Part shown: positions 25,165 through 34,283 of the stretch, in pieces
How positions within the stretch are numbered: the first letter of the stretch is position 1
Layout: each line of letters opens with the position of its first letter
NCBI GenBank assembly: GCA_963781285.1
Contig: CAWAFI010000003.1
Coordinates: 124,001 to 188,000 of the forward strand
Direction of reading: 5' to 3'
Source: CAIWHR01 sp963781285
Lineage (GTDB): Bacteria; Pseudomonadota; Gammaproteobacteria; Burkholderiales; Casimicrobiaceae
DNA length: 64,000 nucleotides
Notes under the pieces: generated by a model
The model's database searches: none
Told to the model about the DNA's origin: nothing
What the model saw: only the letters and a program-made list of their open reading frames with translations
Translations under genes and position numbers: made by a program

Positions 25165-26244
25165 CTACCGATCGGCCTGTGCGCGGGCGAGCCTTTGCGC
25201 CTCGAGGCACCAATGCTTCTTGACCGAATGCCAGATATCGGCCGCATGCAGAATATTCGTGTTGTCGAGCTCCACATCCCCGGGCGGCACGACGGCGTCG
25301 GCGTGAGGCGCGTAGGCCTCGATCCACGCCCGCGTCACCGGGTGCGTGGCAAGGTGCTCCGTGCGGGGAAGGCCGATGTGGCTGTAGCTCGCCGGCAGCG
25401 TCACGTTGCGTACGACCGCCGTGCCCGACGCCGCGTACGGCTCGGCGCCCGGGAACGTGCCGGCAATCGGATCCCACTCGATGACGAAGCCCGTGAATTC
25501 GCCGACAGTGTCCGGCACGTCGCGCAGCTTGGCGAGCATCGTCCATTGGCCAAGCAGGAGCCGCGGCAGCTTCCCTGTTGCCAGTGCGGCGGCGTACGGA
25601 ACCCGGAGCCCGACGACCGGCCGCACGGTGCCGTCGGACGGGTCGACGATGGTCGATCGCGGCAGCGTTTCACCGGTCCGCGGGTCGACGACCGGAATCG
25701 TATCGCCGAATGCGCCGGAGAGTTCATGCAGCGTCTTGAGCGCCAGCATCCCCCCCTGGCTGTGGCCGATCAGCAGAGGCACCATGCCGTCGCGCTCGTA
25801 GTGCCACGCGAGCTCGCCCGCCAGTACCGTACTGCTGCCGTAGCTGCTGTAAGCGAAGCTGCCATCGCGCGGATTGCGGATCCGTTCTTCCGGATATCCC
25901 ATCGCGACCAGGAACTGCGCGAAAGGCTCCATCGTGACAATCGCGACGCTGCCTGACAACACGATGATCCGTGGGGCGGGGGCGCGCGACAGCACCTCGC
26001 GGACGTCGCGTTCCGATATCCGCTCCGGATCGAGCGTCAAGATCCTCGCCACGAGGGCTTTGTCGAGTGGAGCAGCGACCGAGGCGGCCGAGGCTACCCC
26101 GGGCTCTGCCGCCGTCTGCATCGGCAACGCCAGGCCGAACAGCGCCGCGATCACCGTCAACAGCTCACCGGCGTGCAGGCATCGCATGCAGGTGCGGGGC
26201 GTGAGCACCCGTCCTTCCGGCGTGGCGCTTGCCGCGTCGCGCAT
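25165..26244 (-). CDS. alpha/beta-hydrolase-like exported protein (paralogue 2)
   Basis: The product is 359 residues from ATG 26244, or about 340 from ATG 26187, which would place a signal peptide (MRCLHAGELLTVIAALFGLALP) at the terminus. No lipobox cysteine follows. It shares with paralogue 1 the LDPERIS, GYPEERIRNPRDGS, SSTVLAG and GHSQGG segments and the C-terminal WHSVKKHW. Catalytic serine lies in GHSQGG; other triad residues are not certain. Start 26244 is 5 bp after the methyltransferase stop; 26187 is favoured by the signal peptide. It probably acts in the periplasm on the same class of substrate as its paralogue. Confidence 0.75.
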   Translation of the reverse strand: MRDAASATPEGRVLTPRTCMRCLHAGELLTVIAALFGLALPMQTAAEPGVASAASVAAPLDKALVARILTLDPERISERDVREVLSRAPAPRIIVLSGSVAIVTMEPFAQFLVAMGYPEERIRNPRDGSFAYSSYGSSTVLAGELAWHYERDGMVPLLIGHSQGGMLALKTLHELSGAFGDTIPVVDPRTGETLPRSTIVDPSDGTVRPVVGLRVPYAAALATGKLPRLLLGQWTMLAKLRDVPDTVGEFTGFVIEWDPIAGTFPGAEPYAASGTAVVRNVTLPASYSHIGLPRTEHLATHPVTRAWIEAYAPHADAVVPPGDVELDNTNILHAADIWHSVKKHWCLEAQRLARAQADR

Positions 26245-26249
26245 CGACC

Positions 26250-26885
26250 CTACGAGCCGAAATGCGGAAAGAAGCGACCGGTCCGTCGTGCGTAGCGTTC
26301 ATAGGCTTCGCCGTGGGAGGTCCGCAGGTGCCGCTCTTCATTCCGCGCCTTCAGGTTCATCAGTACGATGTGCACGGCCGCGACGAAGAGCATCGGGACC
26401 GTTGGCACGATCGCGACCGAACACAGCATGAGGAGGATCGAGAACGCGTAGATCGGATGGCGAATGCGGCGGAACGGTCCGTCGGTGATGAGCTCGGTCT
26501 TTGTCGCAACGCTTACGTCCATGCGCCAGTTCCTGCCCATTCGCAGCCAGCACCAGATCGTTGCCGCCAGGCACGCGAGCGCGAGCAATGCCGCCGCGGA
26601 GCGAAGCATTGCGTAGGCACCGTCGTACGTCGCAAAAGCGGGAAGGGCGACGATCCCTGCCGTCTTCGTGAGCGCCAGATACGGCAGCGCGATCCAGGCA
26701 GCGACCAGCGGTACCCAGATCATCCACATGATTCCGGGCCGTTCTCGTAAGCGCTCGACCCGCTGCTCGGATGCGAGGTCGCCGCTTCGCCGCGTTGCCC
26801 GCCTCACGCGGACGATCATCACCCCCACGCCAAGCCAGTAGGCGGAGATCGTGGCAGCGAGAAGCAGCAACGGAAAATCCAGCAT
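26250..26885 (-). CDS. isoprenylcysteine carboxyl methyltransferase-like membrane protein
   Basis: A 211-residue integral membrane protein with about four to five hydrophobic segments and the ICMT/phospholipid methyltransferase C-terminal signature: LITDGPFRRIRHPIYAFSILL, then LKARNEERHLRTSHGEAYERYARRTGRFFP. Bacterial members methylate carboxyl or lipid groups using SAM; substrates are mostly unknown. ATG 26885 (MLDFPLLLLAATISAY) opens the first helix. The 149-bp gap upstream contains a minus-strand TATACT near 26990, a weak promoter candidate. Placement before the hydrolase and acyltransferase genes suggests lipid modification. Confidence 0.82.
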   Translation of the reverse strand: MLDFPLLLLAATISAYWLGVGVMIVRVRRATRRSGDLASEQRVERLRERPGIMWMIWVPLVAAWIALPYLALTKTAGIVALPAFATYDGAYAMLRSAAALLALACLAATIWCWLRMGRNWRMDVSVATKTELITDGPFRRIRHPIYAFSILLMLCSVAIVPTVPMLFVAAVHIVLMNLKARNEERHLRTSHGEAYERYARRTGRFFPHFGS

Positions 26886-27034
26886 GACCTTCGGCGCGAC
26901 AACGCTGTCGCTGAATGGCGGTCGGCACGTGCCGGAGCGTCCAAACGGCGCAGGGAAGAACGAAAGCGGCAACTCCCCCTGGCAAGTATATCGTCTCGGC
27001 GCCCGGCGGAGAAGGCGACGCGGCTCTCCGAATA

Positions 27035-28864
27035 TCACTCCCGCACGGCCAGGGCCGCGAGCTGCGCGACCGATTCGTCGAGGATGACGAGCTGCAGCAC
27101 CTGCTCGGCGAGCCCGGGCATTCGATGGCGCCACGCGGCGACGAACGCATCGATGCGGTCTGCTGACAACAGGCCGGCGCTCTCGTCGTCGAGCCGCTCC
27201 CCGAGTCCCGCGAGACGCGGTGCCAGATCGCCCGCGAGCCATCCGGCGAGCGGCGGATTGAAGCCGCGTTTCTTGCGCGCGAAAGGACCGAGGGTGCCCA
27301 GTGCCGCCATCGCCGGCGCCAGTAGCCTGCGCGGCGGCGTGGTGAAGCGCGTTGCCGCAGGCAGGCCCATGACTGCGCCGACGAAGCGATGGTCGAGGAA
27401 CGGCGCACGCATTTCCAGTCCATGCGCCATCGTGCAGAGGTCGGCCTTGCGCAGGATGTAATCGGGCAGGTAGTTCAGCCGGTCGATCTCGAGCAGCGTC
27501 GGCAGATCGGCGCGCCCGCTGTCCGGCAGTCGCCAGTAGTGCGCGGGCGGTGCGGCGTCGGGCGCGAAGTACGCGCGCTCGCCCGGCGTGAAGCCCGAAA
27601 AGCGCAGCGCATAGGCCGAACGCCAATCGAGACGCAGTTCCTCGACGATTCGCTGCCAGCCGCGCCCGCCGATTGCCGGCGGCGCGGCGAGCCACGGGAG
27701 CACGATGCCGCGGCGCCAGCGCGTGCGCAGATGCTTGGCGTAGCGCTTGTAGCCGCCGAACAGCTCGTCGCCGCCATCGCCGCCGAGCACGACCTTCACG
27801 TGCTGGGTCGTGGCTCGGGCCAGATACCAGGTCGGCACGCTCGACGGATCGGCGAACGGCTCGTCGAGATCGGCAATGAGGCGTGGGAAATCCTCGCCGA
27901 TGCGCGCCGGGATGTCGATGGCCAGATTGGGGAATCCCAGGAGCTCCGCGCTTGCGCGCGCCTCGGCCGACTCGTCGAAGGCCGTGCCCGGAAACGCCGC
28001 CGTGAAGCTCTGCAACCGGTTGAAGCCCATCGCCGCCAAACGGCACGCAATGGCGCTGGAGTCGATGCCCGATGACAGGAAGAGCCCGAGCGGCCGGTCG
28101 GCGACCGTGCGCATCCGGATCGCCGCGTCGAAGGTCGGCAGCCACGGCTCCGCCGACGGCTCCGGCCGCCAGTACTCCCGCTGGGTCACCGCGCCGGTCA
28201 TAAGATCGTAGCGCAGCCAATGCGCCGGCGGCAGCCGGGCCACGCCTTCGATGATGGTCCGCGGCGCAGGTATCGTCCGATGCGCGAGATACGCATCGAT
28301 GCCGGCGGCGGAAATGGTGCGCGCGTCGCGCGGCAACCACGGCAAGAGCGCCCGCACGGTCGACGCGAACGCGAAGCCGTCGCTGCGATGGGCGTACACA
28401 ACCGGCTTCAATCCAAGCCGATCGCGGATCACGTAGACGGCACGCTCGCGCTGGTCGAGGATTGCCATCGCGAACATTCCGCGCAGCCGGGAGACGAAAT
28501 CGATGCCCCAATGCTCGTACGCGTGCAGGATGAATTCGGTGTCGGAGCGCGTGCGAAACCGGTAGCCGGCGGCCTTGAGCAACTCGGCGTCGGCCGCCCA
28601 GTCGTAGACCTCGCCGTTGTACGAAATCCAGACCTCACCCGACAAGTTGCCCATCGGCTGGTCGGCCTCGGGGCGCGGATCGATGATCGACAGCCGCGTG
28701 TGCAAGAGCGCGTTCGGTGCGGCATCGAACGTCGGCACGAAATCGGCTGTCCAGAAGCGCGTGTGCTCGGCGTCGGGTCCGCGTTGGCGCAACGCGGCCA
28801 TCATTCTCTGCACCGTGGCGGGTGCCACCGTGCGCCTTCCGAAAAAGCCGGCGATTCCGCACAT
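27035..28864 (-). CDS. asparagine synthase (glutamine-hydrolysing)-like amidotransferase 1
   Basis: The 609-residue protein starts MCGIAGFFG, so Cys2 is the glutaminase nucleophile, and continues with the class II amidotransferase domain (to about 210) and a synthase domain with the pyrophosphate loop LSSGIDSSA and GGDGGDELFGGY. AsnB-like proteins in glycan clusters (WbpS/WbmE type) often amidate sugars rather than make free asparagine. It follows the broken glycosyltransferase gene by 2 bp. A second, divergent copy lies at 29980-31848, which argues for glycan-specific roles. The long frame running to 30472 is an artefact of the frameshifted neighbour. Confidence 0.88.
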   Translation of the reverse strand: MCGIAGFFGRRTVAPATVQRMMAALRQRGPDAEHTRFWTADFVPTFDAAPNALLHTRLSIIDPRPEADQPMGNLSGEVWISYNGEVYDWAADAELLKAAGYRFRTRSDTEFILHAYEHWGIDFVSRLRGMFAMAILDQRERAVYVIRDRLGLKPVVYAHRSDGFAFASTVRALLPWLPRDARTISAAGIDAYLAHRTIPAPRTIIEGVARLPPAHWLRYDLMTGAVTQREYWRPEPSAEPWLPTFDAAIRMRTVADRPLGLFLSSGIDSSAIACRLAAMGFNRLQSFTAAFPGTAFDESAEARASAELLGFPNLAIDIPARIGEDFPRLIADLDEPFADPSSVPTWYLARATTQHVKVVLGGDGGDELFGGYKRYAKHLRTRWRRGIVLPWLAAPPAIGGRGWQRIVEELRLDWRSAYALRFSGFTPGERAYFAPDAAPPAHYWRLPDSGRADLPTLLEIDRLNYLPDYILRKADLCTMAHGLEMRAPFLDHRFVGAVMGLPAATRFTTPPRRLLAPAMAALGTLGPFARKKRGFNPPLAGWLAGDLAPRLAGLGERLDDESAGLLSADRIDAFVAAWRHRMPGLAEQVLQLVILDESVAQLAALAVRE

Positions 28865-28866
28865 GG

Positions 28867-29977
28867 TCAGCGTGCCGCCAGCACCGCCCGGAACACCGCC
28901 TCCATCCGGTCGAGCATCGGTTCGAGGCCGAAGTCGCGCAGCGCGCGCTCGCGCCCTGCAGCGCCCAGACGCGCGCGCAGCGCGGGATCGTCGCGAAGGC
29001 GCGCAAGCGCGGCGGCGAGCGCCGCGATGTCGCGCGGCGCGACGATGATGCCGGTGACACCGGCGTCGACCGCCTCGCCGATCGCACCGACCGTGGTTGA
29101 AACGACGGGAATTCCGCATGCCATCGCCTGCCTGATCGCCTGCGGTACACCCTCCTCGCCCCAGGAGGGCAGTGCGAAAATGTCCTGCGCCTGCAGCCAC
29201 GGCACGACGTCGTCCTGCTGGCCGGCGAAGCGTACGCGATCGGTGAGGGCGAGCGCCTGCAGTTGCCTTTCGAGCGCCGGCCGATAGGGACCGTCGCCGA
29301 CGACGATCACGTTCCAGCCACGCCACGCCGCGGAGTCGCCGGCCAGCACCTCGAACAGCATGTCGTGTCCCTTCCAGTCGCGCAGCGTGGCGACGATGCC
29401 GAGCGTGGGCCGTTCTGGCAGGCCGAGGCGCGCCCGCGCCGCCGTCGCGTCGCCGGGAACGAAACGCGCGAGGTCGATGCCGGTGGGAACCGATGTCATG
29501 TGGTCCAGCGCAATGCCGTTGTCGTGCGCGAGTTGGCGCCGCAGCGCCTCGCCGGCGGTGACGATGTGCGCAGTCGCGCGCGCGTAGAGCCAGCGCGTGG
29601 TCGGGCGATTGCGGATCGTTGTAGAGACGTGGCGCGTGCGCACGATCGGCGGCGCGTCGCGCAATGTTGCGCAGGCCAGCGCCGAGAGCCAGCTGTCGGT
29701 CGAGCTGTGCGTGTTGAGCACGTCGATGTCCGGGCGATTGCGTGTGAGCCAGCGGCGCAGCAGCGAGGAGGTTCGGCAGGCGCTTCCTGCGGATGTCCAG
29801 GCGCACGACGGGCACACCCATTCGCTCGGCGGCCGGTGTGATCGGCGCCTCGCTCGGCGCGACCAGCCTCACCCGATGGCCGCGGTCGAGAAAGCCGCGT
29901 GCTTCGGTGAGGATGCGAATTTCCTGGCCGCCCCAGCCGCAGGAGTTTTCCGTGTGGACGATGGACAGCGGTCGCAT
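28867..29977 (-). pseudogene. GT4-family glycosyltransferase, frameshifted
   Basis: The N-terminal part (ATG 29977, MRPLSIVHTENSCGWGGQE) and the C-terminal part (LLRRWLTRNRPDIDVLNTHSSTD to the end) are in different frames, switching near 29757-29768. Removing one base gives LPNLL-LLRRWL, continuous with family 4 transferases. The span of 1111 bp is one more than a multiple of three. The C-terminal half has the nucleotide-sugar region (SWGEEGVPQAIRQAMACGIPVVST). It lies 2 bp from both flanking amidotransferase genes, as in an intact operon. It may be a recent lesion or a sequence error. The acceptor is probably an LPS or surface glycan. Confidence 0.85.
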
Positions 29978-29979
29978 CG

Positions 29980-31848
29980 TCAGCCCAGCGAAAAATCCGG
30001 CTCGTAGCGCGCGAGCCAGCGTTCGAGGATCAAGAGCACCCAAAGGCGCATCGCATGATTCTTCCTGCCTGCTGCGTGTTCGCCGACGAGCTTGGCAATG
30101 GCCTCGGGGCGAATCAATCCCCGGCGCGCAAGCCCCGCCGGACCGAGCGCCTGCGCGATGTCCGGCTTGAGCTCGCGCGCGAACCAGCGCTCGAGCGGCA
30201 TCATGAAGCCCTGCTTCTCGCGCTGGACGATCTCGCGCGGCAGGTAGCGTTCGGCCAATTGCTTTAGCAGCACCTTGCGCGCTTCGCCGTTCACCTTGAG
30301 CGGCGGAGCGAGCCGTGCGCACCAGCCGTAGAAGTCGTGATCCAGATACGGCACGCGGGCCTCGAGCGAAAACGCCATCGTCGCCCGGTCGACCTTGGCG
30401 AGCAGATCGTCGGGCAGCCAGAGCCGGGCATCGATGTGGAGCAGGTGGTCGAGGTACGCCGGCGAATCGCACTCGGCGTAGAAAACCTCAGCGCTGTCGG
30501 CGATGCGGGCGCGCCCTGCCGCGTGAAAGGCGGCGGTGAGATACTCGCCGCGCAGCAGCGCGTCGAAGATATTCGGGATCGTCGTGTACCGACGCGAGCG
30601 GGGTTCCATCGCGGCCTTCACGACGCGGTCGCGCGCCAGGCGTGGCGGGAGCCGGCGCGCCAGCCACGGCAAAGGCGACCCGCGCGCGCCCAGCACGCGC
30701 GTGATGCGCTCCTCGCGCAGGCGTTTCACGTAGTTGGAGTAGCCGCCGAAGACCTCGTCGGCGCCTTCGCCGGTCAGCACCACCGTCACCTCGCGCCGTG
30801 CATACTGCGCGAGCAGCATCGTCGGCAGCGCGGCCTGGTCGCCAAACGGCTCGTCGAAGACGTCGACCCAGCGGTCGAGCGCGGGCAAGACGTCTTCGGG
30901 TGCCAGCATCAGGCAATGGTGGCGGCTGCCGACATGCTGCGCGACGCGTGCCGCCTCCACGTGCTCGCTGCCGACATCGTGACCGGTGAACCCGAGATTG
31001 AACGTGTCGAGTGCGCGGCCGGAGATCCGCGTCGCCATTGCCGCAATGACTCCGGAATCGACGCCGCCGCTCACGAACGCGCCGAGCGGAACGTCGGCGA
31101 CCAGCATCGACTCGACCGAGCGCGCGAGGCGGAGGTCCAGTGCATCGACGGCCGCAGCGGGCGCTAAATCGTGCTTCGGCACGTATGACGGTCGCCAGAA
31201 CGCGCCCGTCGTGAGCTTCCCGTCGGCGAGCGACAGCCAGTGGCCCGCCGGCAGCTTGCGGATCGACTGGTAGACGCTGCGCGGCGCGGGGATGTACTGG
31301 CATTCGAGGTAGAGCGCAAGCGCGTCGAGGTCGAGCGCGTGCGGCAAACCCGGAAACGGCCGCAGCGCCTTCAACTCCGATCCGAACACGAGTGCCCCGG
31401 CATGCCATGCGTAGTAGAGCGGTTTGACGCCGAGATGATCGCGGGCGAGGAACAGCTCGTGCCGCGTGCGATCCCATAGTGCGAACGCGAACATCCCGGA
31501 GAGGCGGTTCAGCACGCCTGCGCCCCAAGCCTTCCAGCCGTGGACCAGCACTTCACCGTCGCCGTTGGTGACGAAGGCGTGGCCGGCAGCGATGAGCTCG
31601 CGTCGCAGTTCGCGGAAGTTGTAGATCTCGCCATTGAACACGACGGCGATCGCGCCGTCGGCGGAGACGAGCGGCTGCCGGCTGCCCGCGAGGTCGATCA
31701 CCGACAGCCGGCGATGGCCGAGTCCGACCGGGCCGTCGAAATGAAAGCCGTCGGCATCGGGACCGCGGTGCGCGAGCGCGGCCGTCATCGCGGGCAGCGC
31801 GGCGCGTGCCCGGGGATCGTTGCAGTGATATCCGGTGATGCCGCACAT
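29980..31848 (-). CDS. asparagine synthase-like amidotransferase 2
   Basis: A 622-residue AsnB-family protein: Cys2 nucleophile (MCGITGYH), glutaminase domain with RLSVIDLAG and VFNGEIYNFRELR, then the synthase domain with VSGGVDSGV and TGEGADEVFGGY. The type is the XrtA/exopolysaccharide-associated amidotransferase group, commonly found with GT4 and GT9 enzymes. It is not a close duplicate of 27035-28864, so the two probably have different substrates. A minus-strand TATAAT upstream (31940-31945) may give it its own promoter. Confidence 0.88.
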   Translation of the reverse strand: MCGITGYHCNDPRARAALPAMTAALAHRGPDADGFHFDGPVGLGHRRLSVIDLAGSRQPLVSADGAIAVVFNGEIYNFRELRRELIAAGHAFVTNGDGEVLVHGWKAWGAGVLNRLSGMFAFALWDRTRHELFLARDHLGVKPLYYAWHAGALVFGSELKALRPFPGLPHALDLDALALYLECQYIPAPRSVYQSIRKLPAGHWLSLADGKLTTGAFWRPSYVPKHDLAPAAAVDALDLRLARSVESMLVADVPLGAFVSGGVDSGVIAAMATRISGRALDTFNLGFTGHDVGSEHVEAARVAQHVGSRHHCLMLAPEDVLPALDRWVDVFDEPFGDQAALPTMLLAQYARREVTVVLTGEGADEVFGGYSNYVKRLREERITRVLGARGSPLPWLARRLPPRLARDRVVKAAMEPRSRRYTTIPNIFDALLRGEYLTAAFHAAGRARIADSAEVFYAECDSPAYLDHLLHIDARLWLPDDLLAKVDRATMAFSLEARVPYLDHDFYGWCARLAPPLKVNGEARKVLLKQLAERYLPREIVQREKQGFMMPLERWFARELKPDIAQALGPAGLARRGLIRPEAIAKLVGEHAAGRKNHAMRLWVLLILERWLARYEPDFSLG

Positions 31849-31939
31849 GGCGATGAGGAAATGCGGGACCGGTTGGAGGTGGGCTTCCGGTCCGCAAGAG
31901 CGGCCCGGCGCCGCGAGGCGGCTGGCGAAGGGACGGCGG

Positions 31940-31945
31940 ATTATA
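31940..31945 (-). promoter_or_regulatory. candidate -10 box upstream of amidotransferase 2
   Basis: A perfect TATAAT on the minus strand lies in the 130-bp gap between a glycosyltransferase gene and the amidotransferase start at 31848. No clear -35 is present. It is the only notable signal in the gap. Confidence 0.35.
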
Positions 31946-31978
31946 GAACCTGCCGCGCGAATAGCCACGCGCCGGCAT

Positions 31979-33128
31979 TCATGCGGCGGGTATCGTTCCG
32001 ATATTCCGCAGCAGCGCGTCGTAGAGCGCGAGCAGGCGCCCCGCCATGGCCTCGGGGGTCAGCGGTGCCACGGCCTCGACCGCGCGCGCCGCGACGCGGG
32101 CGCGTTCGTCGGCATCGAGTAGTCGCGCCATGTGTCCGGCGAATGCGGCGTCGTCGACGGCATCGCAGATCCAGCCCGCCCCGTGCGCCACGACGAGCTC
32201 GCCGGCACCGCAGCGACGGCTCGTGACTACCGGCAGCCCGCACGCGAGCGCCTCGAGCACTGCATTGGACAGCGGATCGTAGATCGTGGGCAGAACGAAC
32301 GCGTCGGCAGCCCCCAGAAATGGCCGTGGATCCTGCTGCGGTCCCGCAAACACGACGCGACCGCTCAAACCGGCGCGTCGGGCGAGCGACTCGTAATGCG
32401 ACGGATCCTTGTCGCGGCCCACGACGACGAGACGGGCATGCGCCGGCAGTCGCGCGAGCGCGCGGATCGCCGCCGGCACTCCCTTGCGCGCGTACCCGGA
32501 GCCGACCAGCACGAACACGACGTGATGGTCGGCGAGGCCGAGGCGCGTCCGCGTTGCCGCGCGATCCTTGCGCACCGCCGGACTGAATTCGCTCGGATCG
32601 ACAGCGTTGTAGATGACGTGCAGCCGGTCGTCCGGCAGGTGAAAGTGGGCGCGGATGTCCTCCTTCACCATCTGCGAGATGCAGATCACCGCCTTCAGCG
32701 CCGGGTTGTGCGAACATGCGCGCCTCGGCTCCCAGAACATAGCGATGGTACGGGTTCATCGCGATCCGCACCCGCTCGCCGCGTCCGCCTGAGCGCACCC
32801 GCTCCTCGAGCCACACGCGGTGCACGCCGTCGCCCGCGCGGAAGATGTCGCAGCCGTCGATCCGTTCGTGCGTCTGCACGATGTCGGGGCGGTCCTGCGC
32901 GAGAGCGGTGCGCACCGCGCCGGCGAAGCTCGCGTCGCGCCAGAGTCTGCCGACGTAGAAGGGATTGCAGATGACCGGCTCGATACGCCCGCTGCGCGCC
33001 TGCGGCCACGCTCGCGTGTACACGCTGACCTTGACGCCTCGCGCGAGCAGCGCGTCGATCGCCCGCTCGACGAAGCGCTCTGCGCCGCCGAATGGCGTGT
33101 AGCGCTGGCGCACGATGCCGAGCTTCAT
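31979..33128 (-). pseudogene. GT4-family glycosyltransferase (WaaG-like), frameshifted
   Basis: From ATG 33128 the frame reads MKLGIVRQRYTPFGGAERFVERA through HRYVLGAEARMF. The rest (HNPALKAVICISQMVKEDI to LLRNIGTIPAA) is in another frame, switching at about 32706-32716. One base removed restores RMFHNPALK, matching the RMFxxPxLK pattern of WaaG-like enzymes. The span, 1150 bp, is one more than a multiple of three. The C-terminal domain keeps the GT4 signature (PTIYDPLSNAVLEALACGLPVVTS). WaaG adds glucose to heptose II of the LPS core, and the upstream gene is a heptosyltransferase whose stop overlaps this start (ATGA). Decay or sequencing error cannot be told apart. Confidence 0.87.
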
Positions 33129-34240
33129 CGCGGCGCGGCGGTCGCGGTTTCGGCGAGGAGATCGGCGACCGCGGCTGCCACCTGCGCGAGCGGCAACGTG
33201 AGCAGGCAGTCGGAATTGTTGCTGCCGCCGCAGCCGTTGATGTGGCATGGACGGCACGGATGCATCGTCGACACGACGACGCGGTGCGGCACGCGCCATG
33301 GGCCCCACACGCGCTCGTCGCTCGGCCCGAACCACGCTACGACCGGCGTGCCCACCGCCGAGGCCATGTGCATCGGCGCCGTGTCGCAACCGATGAAGAG
33401 GCGCGCCGAGGCGATCAGCACGCCCAGCTCGGGCAGCGTGAGTTGCCCCGAGAGATCGACGACGGACGCGTGCATCGCGGCCTTGATCGCGTGAACGAGC
33501 GGCGTTTCCGCCGGATCGGGTGCGCCGGTCATGACGATCGGCCAGCCATCGTTCGCGAGGCGGTCGAGCAGCGCCGCCGTCGGCGCCGCGGGCCAGCACT
33601 TGAACAGCCACCGCGAGCCGGGATGGATCAGCAGGAAACCTCGGGGCGCGAGGCCGTGCGCGACGAGGAGCGCAGCGACGCGCGCTTCGGCGGCGGCGCC
33701 AGGCACGAGCACCAGCGCCTTGTCTTCATCGGCCGGCCAGACGCCGATGCGCCGCAACGCATCGAGGTCCGCCTCGACGGTGTGGCGCGGGGTGGTCTGC
33801 GGCAGCAGGTAGCGATGGGTGAAGCACCACCGCCAGAAGCGACGGTAATGCGTGCGTTCGGGGGCGACGCCGTAGCGCGCGCCGACGAGCCGCGTGAGCC
33901 AGGCGCCGCGCGGGTGATCGGTGAGATGGACGACGAGATCGTAGTGCCGGGCGCGCAGCGTACGCCAGAGCCGCCACTCGCCCACGATTCGCGCCGGCAC
34001 GCTGCGTTGCTTCAGGCTGCGGTCGATCGTATGCAGCTGCGCGATTGCCGGATGCCGCTCGAGCATGGGCGCCGTCTCGCGGTAGACGAGCGCATCGATG
34101 TCGGCGTGCGGGGCCGCACGCTTCAGCACGGTGAACACCGGCGAGGCGAGGAGAACGTCGCCGTGATGGCGGAGCTTGATCACCAGCGCGCGGCGCACGC
34201 GCGCGAGGTCGATCGCGTCATCGACGGCGGGCGGGATCAT
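33125..34240 (-). CDS. LPS core heptosyltransferase (WaaQ-like, GT9)
   Basis: The 371-residue GT9 enzyme begins RRALVIKLRHHGDVLLASPVFTVLK, typical of heptosyltransferase III (RfaQ/WaaQ), and has the nucleotide-binding LLIHPGSRWLFKCWP and FIGCDTAPMHMASAVGTPVVAWFGPS blocks. A cysteine cluster (CRPCHINGCGG) near the C-terminus is seen in this subgroup. It transfers ADP-heptose to the inner core on the cytoplasmic face. ATG 34240 precedes the conserved N-terminus by 15 residues. It heads the minus-strand glycan and acyl-chain locus and couples to the WaaG-like gene. Confidence 0.9.
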   Translation of the reverse strand: MIPPAVDDAIDLARVRRALVIKLRHHGDVLLASPVFTVLKRAAPHADIDALVYRETAPMLERHPAIAQLHTIDRSLKQRSVPARIVGEWRLWRTLRARHYDLVVHLTDHPRGAWLTRLVGARYGVAPERTHYRRFWRWCFTHRYLLPQTTPRHTVEADLDALRRIGVWPADEDKALVLVPGAAAEARVAALLVAHGLAPRGFLLIHPGSRWLFKCWPAAPTAALLDRLANDGWPIVMTGAPDPAETPLVHAIKAAMHASVVDLSGQLTLPELGVLIASARLFIGCDTAPMHMASAVGTPVVAWFGPSDERVWGPWRVPHRVVVSTMHPCRPCHINGCGGSNNSDCLLTLPLAQVAAAVADLLAETATAAPR

Positions 34241-34283
34241 GCGCGCAACGATAGCAGAAGCATTGCGATCCGGTCGCCGGCGT

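Noticed and set aside
27035..30472. 1145-residue frame covering an amidotransferase and glycosyltransferase
   Set aside because: Only the last 609 residues form a protein family; the rest joins by the glycosyltransferase frameshift and the antisense-like region beyond.
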